Assembly (NCBI GenBank): GCA_021014325.1
Contig: CM037471.1
Coordinates: 16,388,818-16,452,817, forward strand
Origin: Plazaster borealis
Lineage: Eukaryota > Echinodermata > Asteroidea > Forcipulatida > Labidiasteridae
DNA length: 64,000 nucleotides
Direction: 5' to 3'
Shown: piece by piece, positions 10,929 through 21,230 of the stretch
How the letters are laid out: each line of letters starts with the position of its first letter
How positions within the stretch are numbered: the first letter of the stretch is position 1
Program-made: the position numbers and the translations under genes
Notes under the pieces: model-generated
The model's database searches: none
What the model was told of the DNA's origin: nothing
Seen by the model: only the letters and a program-made list of their open reading frames with translations

Positions 10929-11795
10929 GGGCCCAATTTCATAGAGCTGCTTAACAGTCGATTCTGTGCCTACGTACGATTTTCTATTTCATAGCGTTGC
11001 TAACCGTAAGCACACGAAAAGGCATGCTAACCTTCCGGTGCTTACTGCACGAAAATGAATGACGTAACAATGCAAAACCATTGTGAACGTGCAAGATGGC
11101 TGCCGTATTTTCTTGCTAACCTGTGAAATATGCTAAGGCATAGAAACAAAAAATTGTTATGTTGGCGTATCCCGACCGACCCTAAAAAAACGGCCGACCC
11201 TGGATATTTTTATTTATTTTCAACGTTTTTTCCCCCAGCTGAAGTTTTGTCAATGATTAAAAAAACAATTTTCCGACCACAAAACGAAGCCGAAAGTGAG
11301 AAAAAAACCTGACACCCTTTTCTTTATAATAATAATATCAGCCCCAGACACTCTCCAGCCCTTGGAGAATGATTAACACTCCTATTGAGATCCAATCACG
11401 TCTTATCTTAATTCTCTGCAGTTTGTTATACATTTTGTTTCAGTTTGTGATACTCTTGCTTCAATCAAACCACAAGCCGCACACGCTATGTCTTTGTAGT
11501 TTTATGACCTGGTTCTGTGACCCTTATATAGTGTCCTATTAAAACCTGGAGAGTGTGTTGACATTTGCTGGCTGAAAGTTTTGATTTGAACGGTAGAAAC
11601 AGGTAAACAGTAACTGGAATTCACAAGTTTCGTTTCACTGTTGGGAAAAAAAAAATCCCGACCTACCTACCCTATTTTTTCTGGCCCGTTACGCCAACAT
11701 AACATTTTTTTTAGGCCTAAGGCTTAAGCAAATTTTTCTGCTACAGTTGGCACGAAAATTTGCTTACCGTTAAGCAGCGCTATGAAATTGGGCCC
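10929..11795. mobile_element. TIR DNA element containing a second element
   Basis: The left end GGGCCCAATTTCATAGAGCT and the right end (11795-11776 reverse complemented, GGGCCCAATTTCATAGCGCT) form a good inverted repeat, continued by GCTTAACAGT / GCTTAACGGT and further in. Between them lies a complete second TIR element (11155-11704). The outer element has no recognisable transposase. A partial relative with the same left tip occurs at 44945. Confidence 0.8.
11155..11704. mobile_element. Nested TIR element, 15-bp perfect ends
   Basis: TGTTATGTTGGCGTA (11155-11169) is the exact reverse complement of 11690-11704. The subterminal CGACCGACCCTA-type sequence is mirrored at the other end (TCCCGACCTACCTACCCTA inverted), extending the symmetry. 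It is 550 bp with no transposase, so non-autonomous. It sits wholly inside the 10929-11795 element and is therefore younger. Confidence 0.8.
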
Positions 11796-12333
11796 AGGGT
11801 GTATAATCGAGCAAGGCATTCTTGGAAAGAAAACAAAATGGCGCGGCGAGATCATACACCATGGGAACGAGGTTGGGTGGGTGGGCGCAGTATCGAAGAG
11901 AAAGTCTGGCACCAAGACTAAAACGAGTACAGTATGGGGATGTGACGGACTTGTTATGAATATTGTGGCGGGCGCGCGTCCGTGCGTGCGGATTTTCACT
12001 TCCGGAATCAGTACAGAAAGTTCAATAGAGACTTCAATTTCCATTTTATTTTCAAAAATAATGTCATCCAAGGAGAAAATTTACAATTCAGAACCCAGCA
12101 GGCATGGGGTTCCTGACACAAGGAATATGTGACCGAGGTTTCAGCTTCCACCATCAGGTATAAATATGAAAATATTTTGTTAAACAAATTTTGGGTGGTG
12201 GCCCTTTACCAACCCTGGACTCCGTCGCGTTGTATGCCAACGGAGGAGTCCAACCTGGGCTATTTGCAGGCTAGCCCCATTATGGAGCCAATCCAATACG
12301 GAGTGGATTGGCCCAAATAATCGGGCTACATTA
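11796..12333. other. No gene recognised
   Basis: A gene-like frame on the + strand (11782-12132) has no recognisable domain and begins in the TIR element. A segment near 12220-12260 (GGAGGAGTCCAAC) recurs at 45805-45817, so part of this is dispersed repeat. Confidence 0.4.
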
Positions 12334-12420
12334 GCCCACCTTGTTGAGCTGTAATGGCTCTCATAACACCATGAGACCAATGTTAAAAGAGAGCCAATAC
12401 AGCTCAACAAGAAGGTGGGC
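12334..12420. repeat. Long imperfect hairpin
   Basis: GCCCACCTTGTTGAGCTGTA (12334-12353) and the following GGCTCT are mirrored by 12390-12420 (AGAGCC...AGCTCAACAAG...GGTGGGC). Stems are about 28 bp with few mismatches and a 28-nt loop. It is followed by GCTAGGCTAGGGCTA, which recurs near 17287 on the far side of the 4.4-kb TIR element. Confidence 0.75.
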
Positions 12421-12517
12421 TAGGCTAGGGCTAGCCCCATCTGCCCATAAATAGTGCCAAATTCTCTGGACTTCCTCTATCTAGTACAGTAGTATAGTAC
12501 ATGTACTAGTAAGTACT

Positions 12518-15500
12518 GTAGTAGGCCAGCCAAAGTGTGAAATTACATCTTGGACGGCATAGTTTGTTAATGGCTGGCATCCATGCTAGATGTATGGATC
12601 ATGGGCTCAGGAAGACGATTATGCCAAGCTTGATTTTGAATTTTAAGGTCATTTAGAGGTCAAAAGGTCAAATAGGTCAAAAATCAATATTTTCAAAATT
12701 TGTATAAAATTTAACCACAATTGATAGATCTATCCATAAAATGTATTTTTAACTTCATGTTCATATAACAAACCTATGTAATTAACGGATAAACTTTGAC
12801 CTTGTACACAAATGTATAGCAAAACAAAACGTAAAAGTGTGATTTTCTTGATAGTGTATATCTTGAGTATACCAAAATTGTTTGCACTCCCCATCTCAAT
12901 GGTGCATATATTTGTTTCAAACAACTTGTTTTTGAAAGGTCAATATACCCAGGCAGTTTTTGAGAAGAAAACAAAATTCAAATACCACCTTCATGTGAGG
13001 TCATTTTGATGTCAACAATTTCAAATTATGGTCAAAATTTGCATTTTTGAATTTTTCACCAAATTTTACCCCAAGTGGTAGAGCTATCCATAAAATCTAG
13101 TTTCATCATCATATTGACATGCCAAGTCGGTGAAATTATAAGTTAATCTTTTGTCTTGTACACAAATGTATAGTAAAATTAAATCTAACAGTGCGATATT
13201 CTCAAAAAGTGCATATCTTGAGCATAAGAAAGTTGTTTGCACTTCCTATCCCAACACTGCATATAATGGTTTAAAAAAAACTTTTTTTTGAAAGGTCAAT
13301 ATACCCAGGCAGTTAAAAAAAATAAATAACATTTTTATCAAACTTTCTTATGTGGTAAAATGAATCAAGAAGGTATGCTATTCACGCAGTTAGTTTGACA
13401 TAGTTTTATAGTTTGACATTTGCATCCTTATGAAACTAACTCATATCAAGCATCTGAGATAGGGGTAGTCCAGACAGCTTTCAGGTAACCTCACGTCCAT
13501 GTATTCCTGGTCGCATGCTGTGTGAAGTTCCAGTTCAAAGACTTTCTTTTTCCAATGGTCATGTACATGTAGGAGGCTGTGTCGCATCATGTAAGAGCAT
13601 GGAAGCTGAGCAGGTAATCCCTCACAGGTTGTGCAAGTCTCTCAGATACTGCACGTATCGGGTAACATTTGCACTTCTTTCCAAACTTCTGACGCTTTTG
13701 AAAACATTAAGTTCACCAGAAGTGACATTTCTCCACCTGCAAATGACTCTTTTACATCCTTCATTGACTGCCTCTATGCATGGAGCATCAACCTGGTGTC
13801 AGCCTGCTAAGGTTTCCTCAAATCGTCATCTCTCCTCGAGTACCATGGCATCCGTAACATCAAGGAACCCCCGCTTGTTACTATTCCTCATCTTTCCAGT
13901 AGACCCTTGCCCTTCTCTACGAAGACGTCTGACAAGAACTTGAGATCAGCTTTGTTCAAGGCATTAAATTTGCCCATACCTGTAGGAGTGGGACCTGGGT
14001 CTATCGATGAACTTTCGAATTGGCTTTTTCTTTCCCATTCTCTTTGACCGTGTCACTGCCTTGATGGAGCCCTCTCCAATCTAGCGATCAAATACCATGT
14101 CAAGCCTTGTTGTATTATCTCTAAAGTGGTATGTCACACTATTTACGAAAAGACAAGCGCAATAGTCACCAAATGTCGGACACATGAGGCTTTCCAAGAC
14201 CCTATCGGCACACCATGTCTTCATGTTGGCATTTTGGTATATTTGTGGGTGTGGTCAGCCCAGCCATTAAGATGTGGATCAGATCTGCCTTTGGTGTTGA
14301 GTTCATCTCTCCTCCAGATTTGGCAAGAGACAGTGAAATTGGCGGAGAAAGCTTCCTACTGGAGAATATTCAAGTACACCAGTGGCAGCATTGAGCAATT
14401 GTTGCAGTAACATTCTGTCATAATAGATGTTAAATTTACATCGGGGATAAAGAATATTGATTTTGGTTTTTTACCCATACACCGATGTGTGTTAGCACTG
14501 TATACTCAGTACCTTCCCGAGTCCTGTGAAAAAAATTCACGGGCATATTACTCGGGTGGGATTCGAACCCACGACCCTTGCAATTCTAGAGCAGTGCTAC
14601 CAACATTCCGTCAGTTTTGATAATCTTCTGTACCATACATGTTGTTTGGTTAAAACATTTGTATTGTACAAAGTTTTTGAGCAATGTTTTTTTCAGGGCA
14701 TCACTAAAACCAACCCGTTGCTTCCAGTTGGTCATCACATACTGCTTTCAACTGGTGCAATATCTTTGGTTGTCAAAGATACCAGTGGTATCTCTCTAAC
14801 ATCATGATCAAAGTTGCTGTATGGTCATAGATGATTGGGGCATGGCAGCATTGCTGAAAAAGCTTCCAGATGGGGGATCAAGAGTATCTGAGTGTCTTTC
14901 TGAGTCCTAGATCTCCATCTCCACCATCTCAATGTAATGAGACCACAGTCAGAAGTTTGGATTTCCACAGTGCTTGTCTAAGTTGAATTTGTTTATTTGT
15001 CACTCCTTAAAAAACCTGACAGCTGGCCTACTGCTTTGGAGAGTTCTGCTGTGTGATTGCCGCCCCTCTATTTGAACTGCTTAACCACACTTTGGAAAGT
15101 TTATCAACTTCCACATCTTTTTGTTTAAACAAATTTCAACCAACCAAGATTCAAGGACAGAAATGTGCCACAGAGCCTCGCGGGTCAGTTGATGTCCTCA
15201 ATTAACAGCGCAAAAGTAGGCTTTGCATTGAAGCATGGGCTCAGTCATATTGGCTGCATAAACACCCGCCTCTGTCCACAAGTAATCAAGCCCAGCACTT
15301 TCCATGTGTTGGCCAATAGCCTTCAGAAAGTTGAAGCAGACGTGTAGTCCTCCCTTGAGAAAAATTAAATTCTCAAACTTTGGACTTGCCCGTATCAGTT
15401 CATTTCCTCTGCTGTGTAGTGGCCGGACTACTACTGTGATGATGGTATGTTTCTGATCTGTGTTATGTCCACAAAGTGATTGATCATAGTGATGAGAGTG

Positions 15501-16902
15501 TCATTGTCGTCTGCTAGTGCCTGAAGAGTCCCTACTGCTGTCACAGGAGGGTCAACTATACCAGTGGCTTCATTTAATCATTGGATGCTCCCCATGCAGG
15601 AACAAAACGACCCTCTACAGCATGATGACACTATACCCATTCAAATCTTCGGACCGTGCCTGTGGCCTTCTTTAGTATTCTCACTCTAACCATGGAGGTA
15701 TGCTCTTTACAGATGATGTGAGAATTCTTTCATCAAAGAAACTGGGCAAAAAGTATGTCCAGCTATAGTGGTTTTGGAGTGCCTGGTAGCTACAATGTAG
15801 CTCTGGAGTTAGCTTTGATGGCACTCCAGATAAGAAAGATCACTGCACGATACCCCATACCCCCATCGTAGCTACAATGTATAACATAGGATAAAACAAC
15901 ATCTTACTGCAAAAAGAATGTTCAACATTGTTAATTCACTAATGACAGTTGAGTCTTTTGACTGTGTACTTGGAAAGATTGGGAGGGACAAATAACTTTG
16001 ATATCAGACATACAGTTTTTGAGCACCATGTCAAACTATAAAACTGCTATATCAAACTAATTGCATGGACAGCATATGCGTTTCTTGTTTCAATTTACCA
16101 CTTCAGAAGGTGTAATATGAATCTTTTTTTAAAAAATAAAAACTGCCATGGTATATTTACCTTTCAAAAAAAGTTTGTTAAAACAATTATATGCAGTGTT
16201 GGAATAGGGTGTGCAATCAAATTTGGTATGCTCAAGATATGCACTTTATGAGAAAATCGCACCTTTAGATTTAATTTTACCATACATTTGTGCACAAAAC
16301 AAAAGATTAACTCATAATTTTACAGACTTGGCATGTCATTATGATGATGAAAATAGGTTTTGTGGATAGATCTGCCACCTGGGGTCAAATTTGGTGAAAA
16401 ATTCAAAAATGAAGGTGGTACTTGAATTATTTTTTTTTCTCAAAAACTACCTGGGTATATTGACCTTTCAAAAACAAGTTGTTTGAAACAAATATGCACC
16501 ATTAAAGATGGGATTGCAAACAATTTTGGTATACTCAGGATATACACTTTTCAAGAAAATCATACTTTTACGTTTTGCTTTGCTATACATTTGTGTACAA
16601 GGTCAAAGTTTATCCGTTAATTACATACGTTTGTCATATCAACATGAAGTTAAAAATACATTTTATGGATAGATCTATCAAATGTGGTTAAATTTTATAC
16701 AAAATTTGAAATTATTGATTTTTGACCTTACTTGACCTTTTGACCTCTAAATGACCTTAAAAGTCGAAATCAAGCTTGGCATCCACCCTAATCGTCTTCC
16801 TGAGCCCATGATCCATACATCTAGCATGGATGCCAGCCATTAACAAACTATGCCGTGGAATTTTTTTCTAGAGCACTTTTTCAAGTTTGGCTGGTCTACT
16901 AC
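12518..16902. mobile_element. 4.4-kb DNA element with terminal inverted repeats of about 0.8 kb
   Basis: The left arm, 12518 to about 13340, and the right arm, about 16090 to 16902, are reverse complements over their length. Landmarks are the tip GTAGTAGGCCAGCCAAA (right arm GTAGTAGACCAGCCAAA), GGCATAGTTTGTTAATGGCT, ATGTATGGATCATGGGCTCA, CACAAATGTATAG and GGTCAATATACCCAGG. Each arm itself holds two related sub-units (about 12660-12960 and 13020-13320), so the TIR is internally duplicated. The centre holds a decayed - strand gene. Very long TIRs around a single gene are seen in several eukaryotic DNA transposon groups; the superfamily is not identified. Clear target duplications are not visible. 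Confidence 0.85.
13460..15780 (-). pseudogene. Decayed antisense gene inside the long-TIR element
   Basis: The - strand translates, with many stops and frameshifts, to a recognisable protein. About 15450-15190 gives VVRPLHSRGNELIRASPKF, then FLKGGLHVCFNFLKAIGQ, then SAGLDYLWTEAGVYAANMTE and QCKAYFCAV. After a stop comes TREALWHISVLESWL. Farther along, about 14100-13800, are SIKAVTRSKRMGKKK and FIDRP. I associate a '.GG.H.....L..IG..M..SGL...W' block plus an upstream 'F....S.K..TR..R..G' block with a family of large, poorly characterised animal proteins found in many repeat-rich genomes, but I cannot name it securely. The gene lies between the two long TIRs and is read leftward, so it probably encoded the element's own protein. 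It is clearly non-functional. Confidence 0.6.
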
Positions 16903-17342
16903 TCCGATCCTTGGCCCTACGCCCATGTACCTCCAGGAGGTGACATTTGTTTTCGAAAAGAAACTCACGTTTTGATGCCGAGATGTTTTCCCCAGTTGTC
17001 ACTTATTGTAGCTCATTTGTGGACAGCACATTAAGTCGAAAAAGAGCTCGCAGGTTTTGGTGTAATTTATGAAGAAAATCGGCGGCGTTACTGACACGGT
17101 TTGACTGCCCGGCATCCGCAATGTTTGCTAATGCGCTATGGTCTTAGTGCAAGACGTTTCTCGTTTACCTTTCACGCACAGCGCGGCCGAAGACCCGCTC
17201 ATTCAACTCGCCAATAGCGCGCGGGGGCAGTTTGTGGGCTAAAGTAATAAGGTGTTCGTGGCGCGCACTATTGGCACTATTAATGGGGCTAGGCTAGGGC
17301 TACATGTATAAAGTTGCATGGTCCGATTTTCGCTGATTTTTC
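16903..17342. other. No gene recognised
   Basis: Moderately GC-rich, with CpG near 17080-17280 (GCGCGGCCGAAG, CAATAGCGCGCG). GGGGCTAGGCTAGGGCTA near 17284 resembles the sequence just outside the left end of the long-TIR element. Confidence 0.4.
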
Positions 17343-17530
17343 TTTTTTAGGAATGTATTCTATCAATGAATTTCGACATGAAAATACAAAAACTATCGAA
17401 TAGGCTAGACCCAGTGTATTGGGGCTCTGTACTTCTTTTTTTCGAAATGTTGACATCTTCGACTGAAGATGTCAAAATTTTGAAAAAAGGAGTTCTCCTT
17501 TATTGATAGAATCTAATAGAATATTCACAT
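17343..17530. repeat. Fold-back repeat
   Basis: The core GACATCTTCGA-CT-GAAGATGTC (near 17452-17476) is a near-perfect palindrome. Outer arms extend it imperfectly: TATTCTATCAATGAA at about 17357 versus TTGATAGAATCTAATAGAAT at about 17503. It resembles a palindromic MITE. No coding content. Confidence 0.55.
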
Positions 17531-17531
17531 T

Positions 17532-17720
17532 ACCTGTGTGTCTCCAGGCTACTCAGACTAACGCTTATGCCACCAATGTCTTTATTGCCACTCAATGTAC
17601 ATAACGCGCTTTTTTACAAGGTAGTTGTAATTCCTACACCGAATAATATCTTAATTCTGTGTTTGGACTGTGCACAAGTCCATACATAAACGATAGAAAT
17701 CTATTTTAGAAGTTTTGGTT
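17532..17720. repeat. Dispersed repeat, inverted partner of 24085-24290
   Basis: Shares with the reverse complement of 24085-24290: GTCTCCAGGCTACTC, CAATGTCTTTATTGC, ACAAGGTAGTTGTAATTCCT, TCTTAATTCTG and GGACTGTGCACAAGTCC (partner has GGGCTGTGCACATGTCC). The two copies are about 6.5 kb apart in opposite orientation. Confidence 0.7.
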
Positions 17721-17740
17721 ACAAGTCCAGTGTACCTTTA

Positions 17741-17754
17741 GCCTTGATCAAGGC
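17741..17754. repeat. 14-bp palindrome GCCTTGATCAAGGC, copy 1
   Basis: Perfect self-complementary sequence following GTGTACCTTTA. The identical palindrome at 19294-19307 is also next to GTGTACC, suggesting related repeat termini. Confidence 0.6.
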
Positions 17755-19293
17755 AGTCGCATTTTTCACTCCAAAAAAGACGCCGTAAACACACCCGTAT
17801 ACACTGTGCGTAATGTGTGTATCACGTCCCACTACGCCCGTACACACACTGTGCGCAGGTCATCCGCACTCGTAACACTCTCCGCATGCGGAGGCCGTCA
17901 GGCCGACAGCCTTGACAGGTCTGTAACTTCCGGGTTTAATGTGTTTCTTGATATTTTCGTCCAATATTGGATGGAAATGGGGGGCTCTCGGATATGCTAG
18001 TATGCAGCTCATGAATATTTAAATATTTCGTCGGACCTATTGCAGACAACACAGGATGGGAAGCAAATGAATTATTCATTTTGACGTCCAATCACGAGCT
18101 TCTCTCACGATGACCTTTGTACCATGCTTGCTGTATGTGATGCGATGTGAGTAGTTACCGACTTAATAGCGTTTGTGTGTAGCATTGTCTCAGCCATTTT
18201 GGACCGGTAGTCTGCGAGGCTGGTCAGTCAGCTCACAAGTGCTGAACCCGGGCGCAGCCCCTGGAGCTTTATGCGCTGCACTCATTGGACTACCCTGATC
18301 ATTCGCCATTCTTTTGGTTATTATTCTGGAGTTGATGTAGTTTCTGCATCAGTGTGTTTTCCTGACATGTCCTCTCGAAGTCCGACTCTGTGCAGCCACA
18401 CCGTCTTCATACTTTTGAATTGTTCTCAGAAAGGGTCTTATAAGAATTTAGTGCTAAACAAAAATTTACAGGATGCAGCCACACATATACAATGTGAAAT
18501 AGATTTTTAGCTACCCTATTCTAGTGAGTGTACTTGGGAAATTTGGTGTTAGGCAGCTCTTTTTTAGTGGGGCGGCCCAAATGATATAAAAAGTGCAATG
18601 AGCTATATGCCTTCATGATGAAACAATCAACAATGGTAGTTTATTGAGGTATTTGTTTGCATGTATTCTACCTCCAATGAATGCACCAACAATGATTAAA
18701 TCGCTGTTTAATGATGCAAGATGGAGACAGGAGATGGTCAATCGGGCCTTACGTCATTACAAATAACACATCAGAAAAGCGTCTTCCTGCTGGAAAATGG
18801 TGTATGTAATGTATGTAACAAATCGATCCACGCAACCTCATTTGTTTAATTCCTGCCATGCCCTCATTGTCTCGCTCAGCTGAGGAGAATACGCAACATT
18901 TTCAGATAGATATTATTATAACCGTGCAGGTAGAAATAACAAAGTATTCCCAAATTCAAACCGGCGCGCCAGTGCAGTAGCCACATCTGGATACTGCATG
19001 CACATTCATAAGAATGAGTAAACAAGACTTCCGCCACTGACCAATGGGGTCTCGCCTTTCGTGCGCATTATAGTAATGAGTCATTGGCTTCGAGACAGAA
19101 CTGTCAAGGCGTTGATCGGTGAGACACGCATACAGCTCACACGAGCACGCGCACACTGATACTGCACACACTGACACTGCACACACTGACACCATGAACA
19201 CAGCTCGGGCGGGTTGGTAGCTCGGGTGGGTAGCACGGCGCAAATAAAATAAAAATGAAAACAATAAAATAAAATTGAGAAAAAAACTCCAAC
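17755..19293. other. No gene recognised; possible repeat interior and CpG-rich patch
   Basis: The patch 17780-18300 is relatively CpG-rich and contains CAGCCATTTTGGACC, similar to promoter GCCATNTTG boxes, which may hint at an unseen promoter. The + strand frame at 18271-18510 has no motif. The - strand frames at 18956-19349 cover a CACACTGACACTG-type short repeat and are probably not genes. Confidence 0.35.
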
Positions 19294-19307
19294 GCCTTGA
19301 TCAAGGC
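19294..19307. repeat. 14-bp palindrome GCCTTGATCAAGGC, copy 2
   Basis: Identical to 17741-17754 and followed by TAGTGTACC. Confidence 0.6.
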
Positions 19308-19599
19308 TAGTGTACCTTGCAACCATGTGTCAATTCTGATAACATGCAATTTACATGGTCATCCAATGTACATTTCCATGTAAGCCTTGAATGAGGGTTT
19401 CCACAAAAGACAGTAGTTGGACTTCATTTTAAACAACTGAATGGACTGTGGAGAACAAGAAACTGTTGCAGTTGAGGTGCCCAGTGCAAATTTCCAATGA
19501 AAGTAAAAAATCCCTTTAATCACGAAAAGGTAGTAGTACTATTATTGTAGTAAACAAGTTCTTGAAGTCTTCAAAAAAACTACAGGGTGGCAATTCCTT

Positions 19600-19999
19600 G
19601 GTAACTCGTGCTACACTTTAAGGTGTCCTTTCACATACTTCAGGCTCCAGCTGAAACATATTTGATTGGAATCTTTATATTTTGTTTTTTAAAAACCAAC
19701 ATTCAAGGCTAGATCCTCATAGTATTTTGACAAGAATTTTTAAAACTTTTGTATGCATGGGGCAGCTGTGAGCATCGGTAACTCGTGCTATGCCCTGAGG
19801 ACATGCTAGAAAAAGACTCATTTTTATTTTGATGCTGTCCTAAAACAAAAACCAATAAAGTCTAATTGATTATATGATAAGTAACTACTATGCTTAGGTT
19901 TATCATGGTCTACCTTAAAAAGATTTGCCTGTCATACATGTAGTTTCACATTGGCTTGGGAAAAACCATGGTAACTCGTGCTACGGTAACTCGTGCTAC
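19600..19999 (+). repeat. Four copies of GGTAACTCGTGCTAC (one with a mutated end)
   Basis: Copies at 19600-19614, 19777-19791 (last base T), 19970-19984 and 19985-19999, the last two in tandem. All are in the same orientation. Further copies lie at 21200-21230 and 23033-23047. The tandem pair probably marks the left end of an element (see 19970-21230). Confidence 0.8.
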
Positions 20000-20344
20000 A
20001 GTTTGTCCGGCCATTTACGAAGTGCTATTATTTCACAAAATGTCAAAGTTTCTTATTTATAGCAATTCCTCAGCAACTGGTAAAATGATCAAATACACCT
20101 TTTTAAGTGCAAATAATACAATCACAAAAACAGTGTTTGTGTAATATTCATAGTTTGCATTACAGCTTTGATCAGTTGAATTGAACTTTCAACAATTGAT
20201 TCCGTAAGATGAAGTGAAAGTTTCTACAATGTAAACACTTTGCCTAAATCTGTTAAAAAAACTTGTAAAGTCCAAGGGAGTTAGCTATAGGCCTAATAGG
20301 TTCTTTCACTTGTTTATTATTTGATTTTGCTGATAGAATGTTTT

Positions 20345-20564
20345 ATCATCCTTTTTTAGGCCACTTCTAGTAACATGAATTTCCAGCTCTGTGCATAGAA
20401 AGTCTAAAGTCATTTTGCCCAATGTTCACAACTTCACCAGGAAAGTGGTCTCCTTCATATTCAACCACAAAGCATCGCCCCACACCAATCTCAGTATCAG
20501 TGTCACTGTAGTCTAAGAACTTCCCGTACATGTAGATTCTTGGGGCAGACCAGTGCCTCCGCAC
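20345..20564 (-). pseudogene. Fragment of a mobile-element-associated protein
   Basis: On the - strand, IGVGRCFVVEYEGDHFPGEV is followed by NDFRLSMHRAGNSCY, an in-frame stop, then KWPKKG. The pattern 'vG.......YeG..fPGeV......v..MhrsG..wKWP' is one I know from the C-terminal part of many uncharacterised animal proteins linked with transposons; I cannot name the family. The stop between CY and KWP breaks it. It lies within the 19970-21230 block, so it may derive from that element. Confidence 0.5.
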
Positions 20565-21199
20565 TACATGTAAGTCTCTTTCTTTCTCACACCCTCCCTC
20601 CTACATGTATCCATCCTGCCCCCCTCCCCAAATACCCCCCTCACACACACCTGTTCTTCTGGTGGCTTTGCCCTTTGTCCCCCCCTTTCTATACAGAACT
20701 GCACATATGATACCACAAATGTTTTGAAAAGCTTGCCTTGCAATACATGATTCTCACTTGACACAGGGTTAGAAGCTTCATAAATTATAAAACCTTAAAC
20801 TTTTTAAAATTTTGAGTGCGTTGTCCTACTATTTTCTTTGCATGTCTTTTAAAAAAAAAACTAGAACCGAGATCATGGAGGTACTCCATGATATGATGCA
20901 ATATCGAATACCATCAAAATGTTTTTAGTGGTCACACTTGGTCTCATCTCATGATTTGCTTGCACACTGATACATGTATGATTTCACTCTTCCGCTATAA
21001 ACAGCCAGAAGGGTTTTTTCACATGCCTGCCACATGCCTGCCACATGCCTCAGGCATTACATGTACATGTACCTTGCATTGTATATGCATCTTAATTACG
21101 GTATGTGCAGAAGAGAGCCCTATGTTGTTGCCAAGTTTAATAGTAATACTTGGTAAAACTAACTGAATCCTGTTGCTGGTTCAGGGGAAAGTAAATTGT

Positions 21200-21230
21200 G
21201 GTAACTCATGCTACCGGTAACTCGTGCTAC
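21200..21230 (+). repeat. Tandem pair of the 15-mer repeat
   Basis: GGTAACTCATGCTAC, one C, then GGTAACTCGTGCTAC; same orientation as the copies at 19.6-20.0 kb and 23.0 kb. Confidence 0.8.

Larger units (their letters stand above)
19970..21230. mobile_element. Candidate element bounded by paired 15-mer repeats
   Basis: Each end carries two copies of GGTAACTCGTGCTAC in tandem: 19970-19999 on the left; 21200-21214 (one base changed) and 21216-21230 on the right, both followed by AGTTT. The right end coincides exactly with where the Gypsy reverse transcriptase reading stops making sense, so this block appears to have inserted there. The interior holds a decayed - strand coding piece (20345-20564). 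Direct rather than inverted end repeats are unusual for a DNA transposon; they may be subterminal binding sites or an unclassified structure. Confidence 0.5.
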
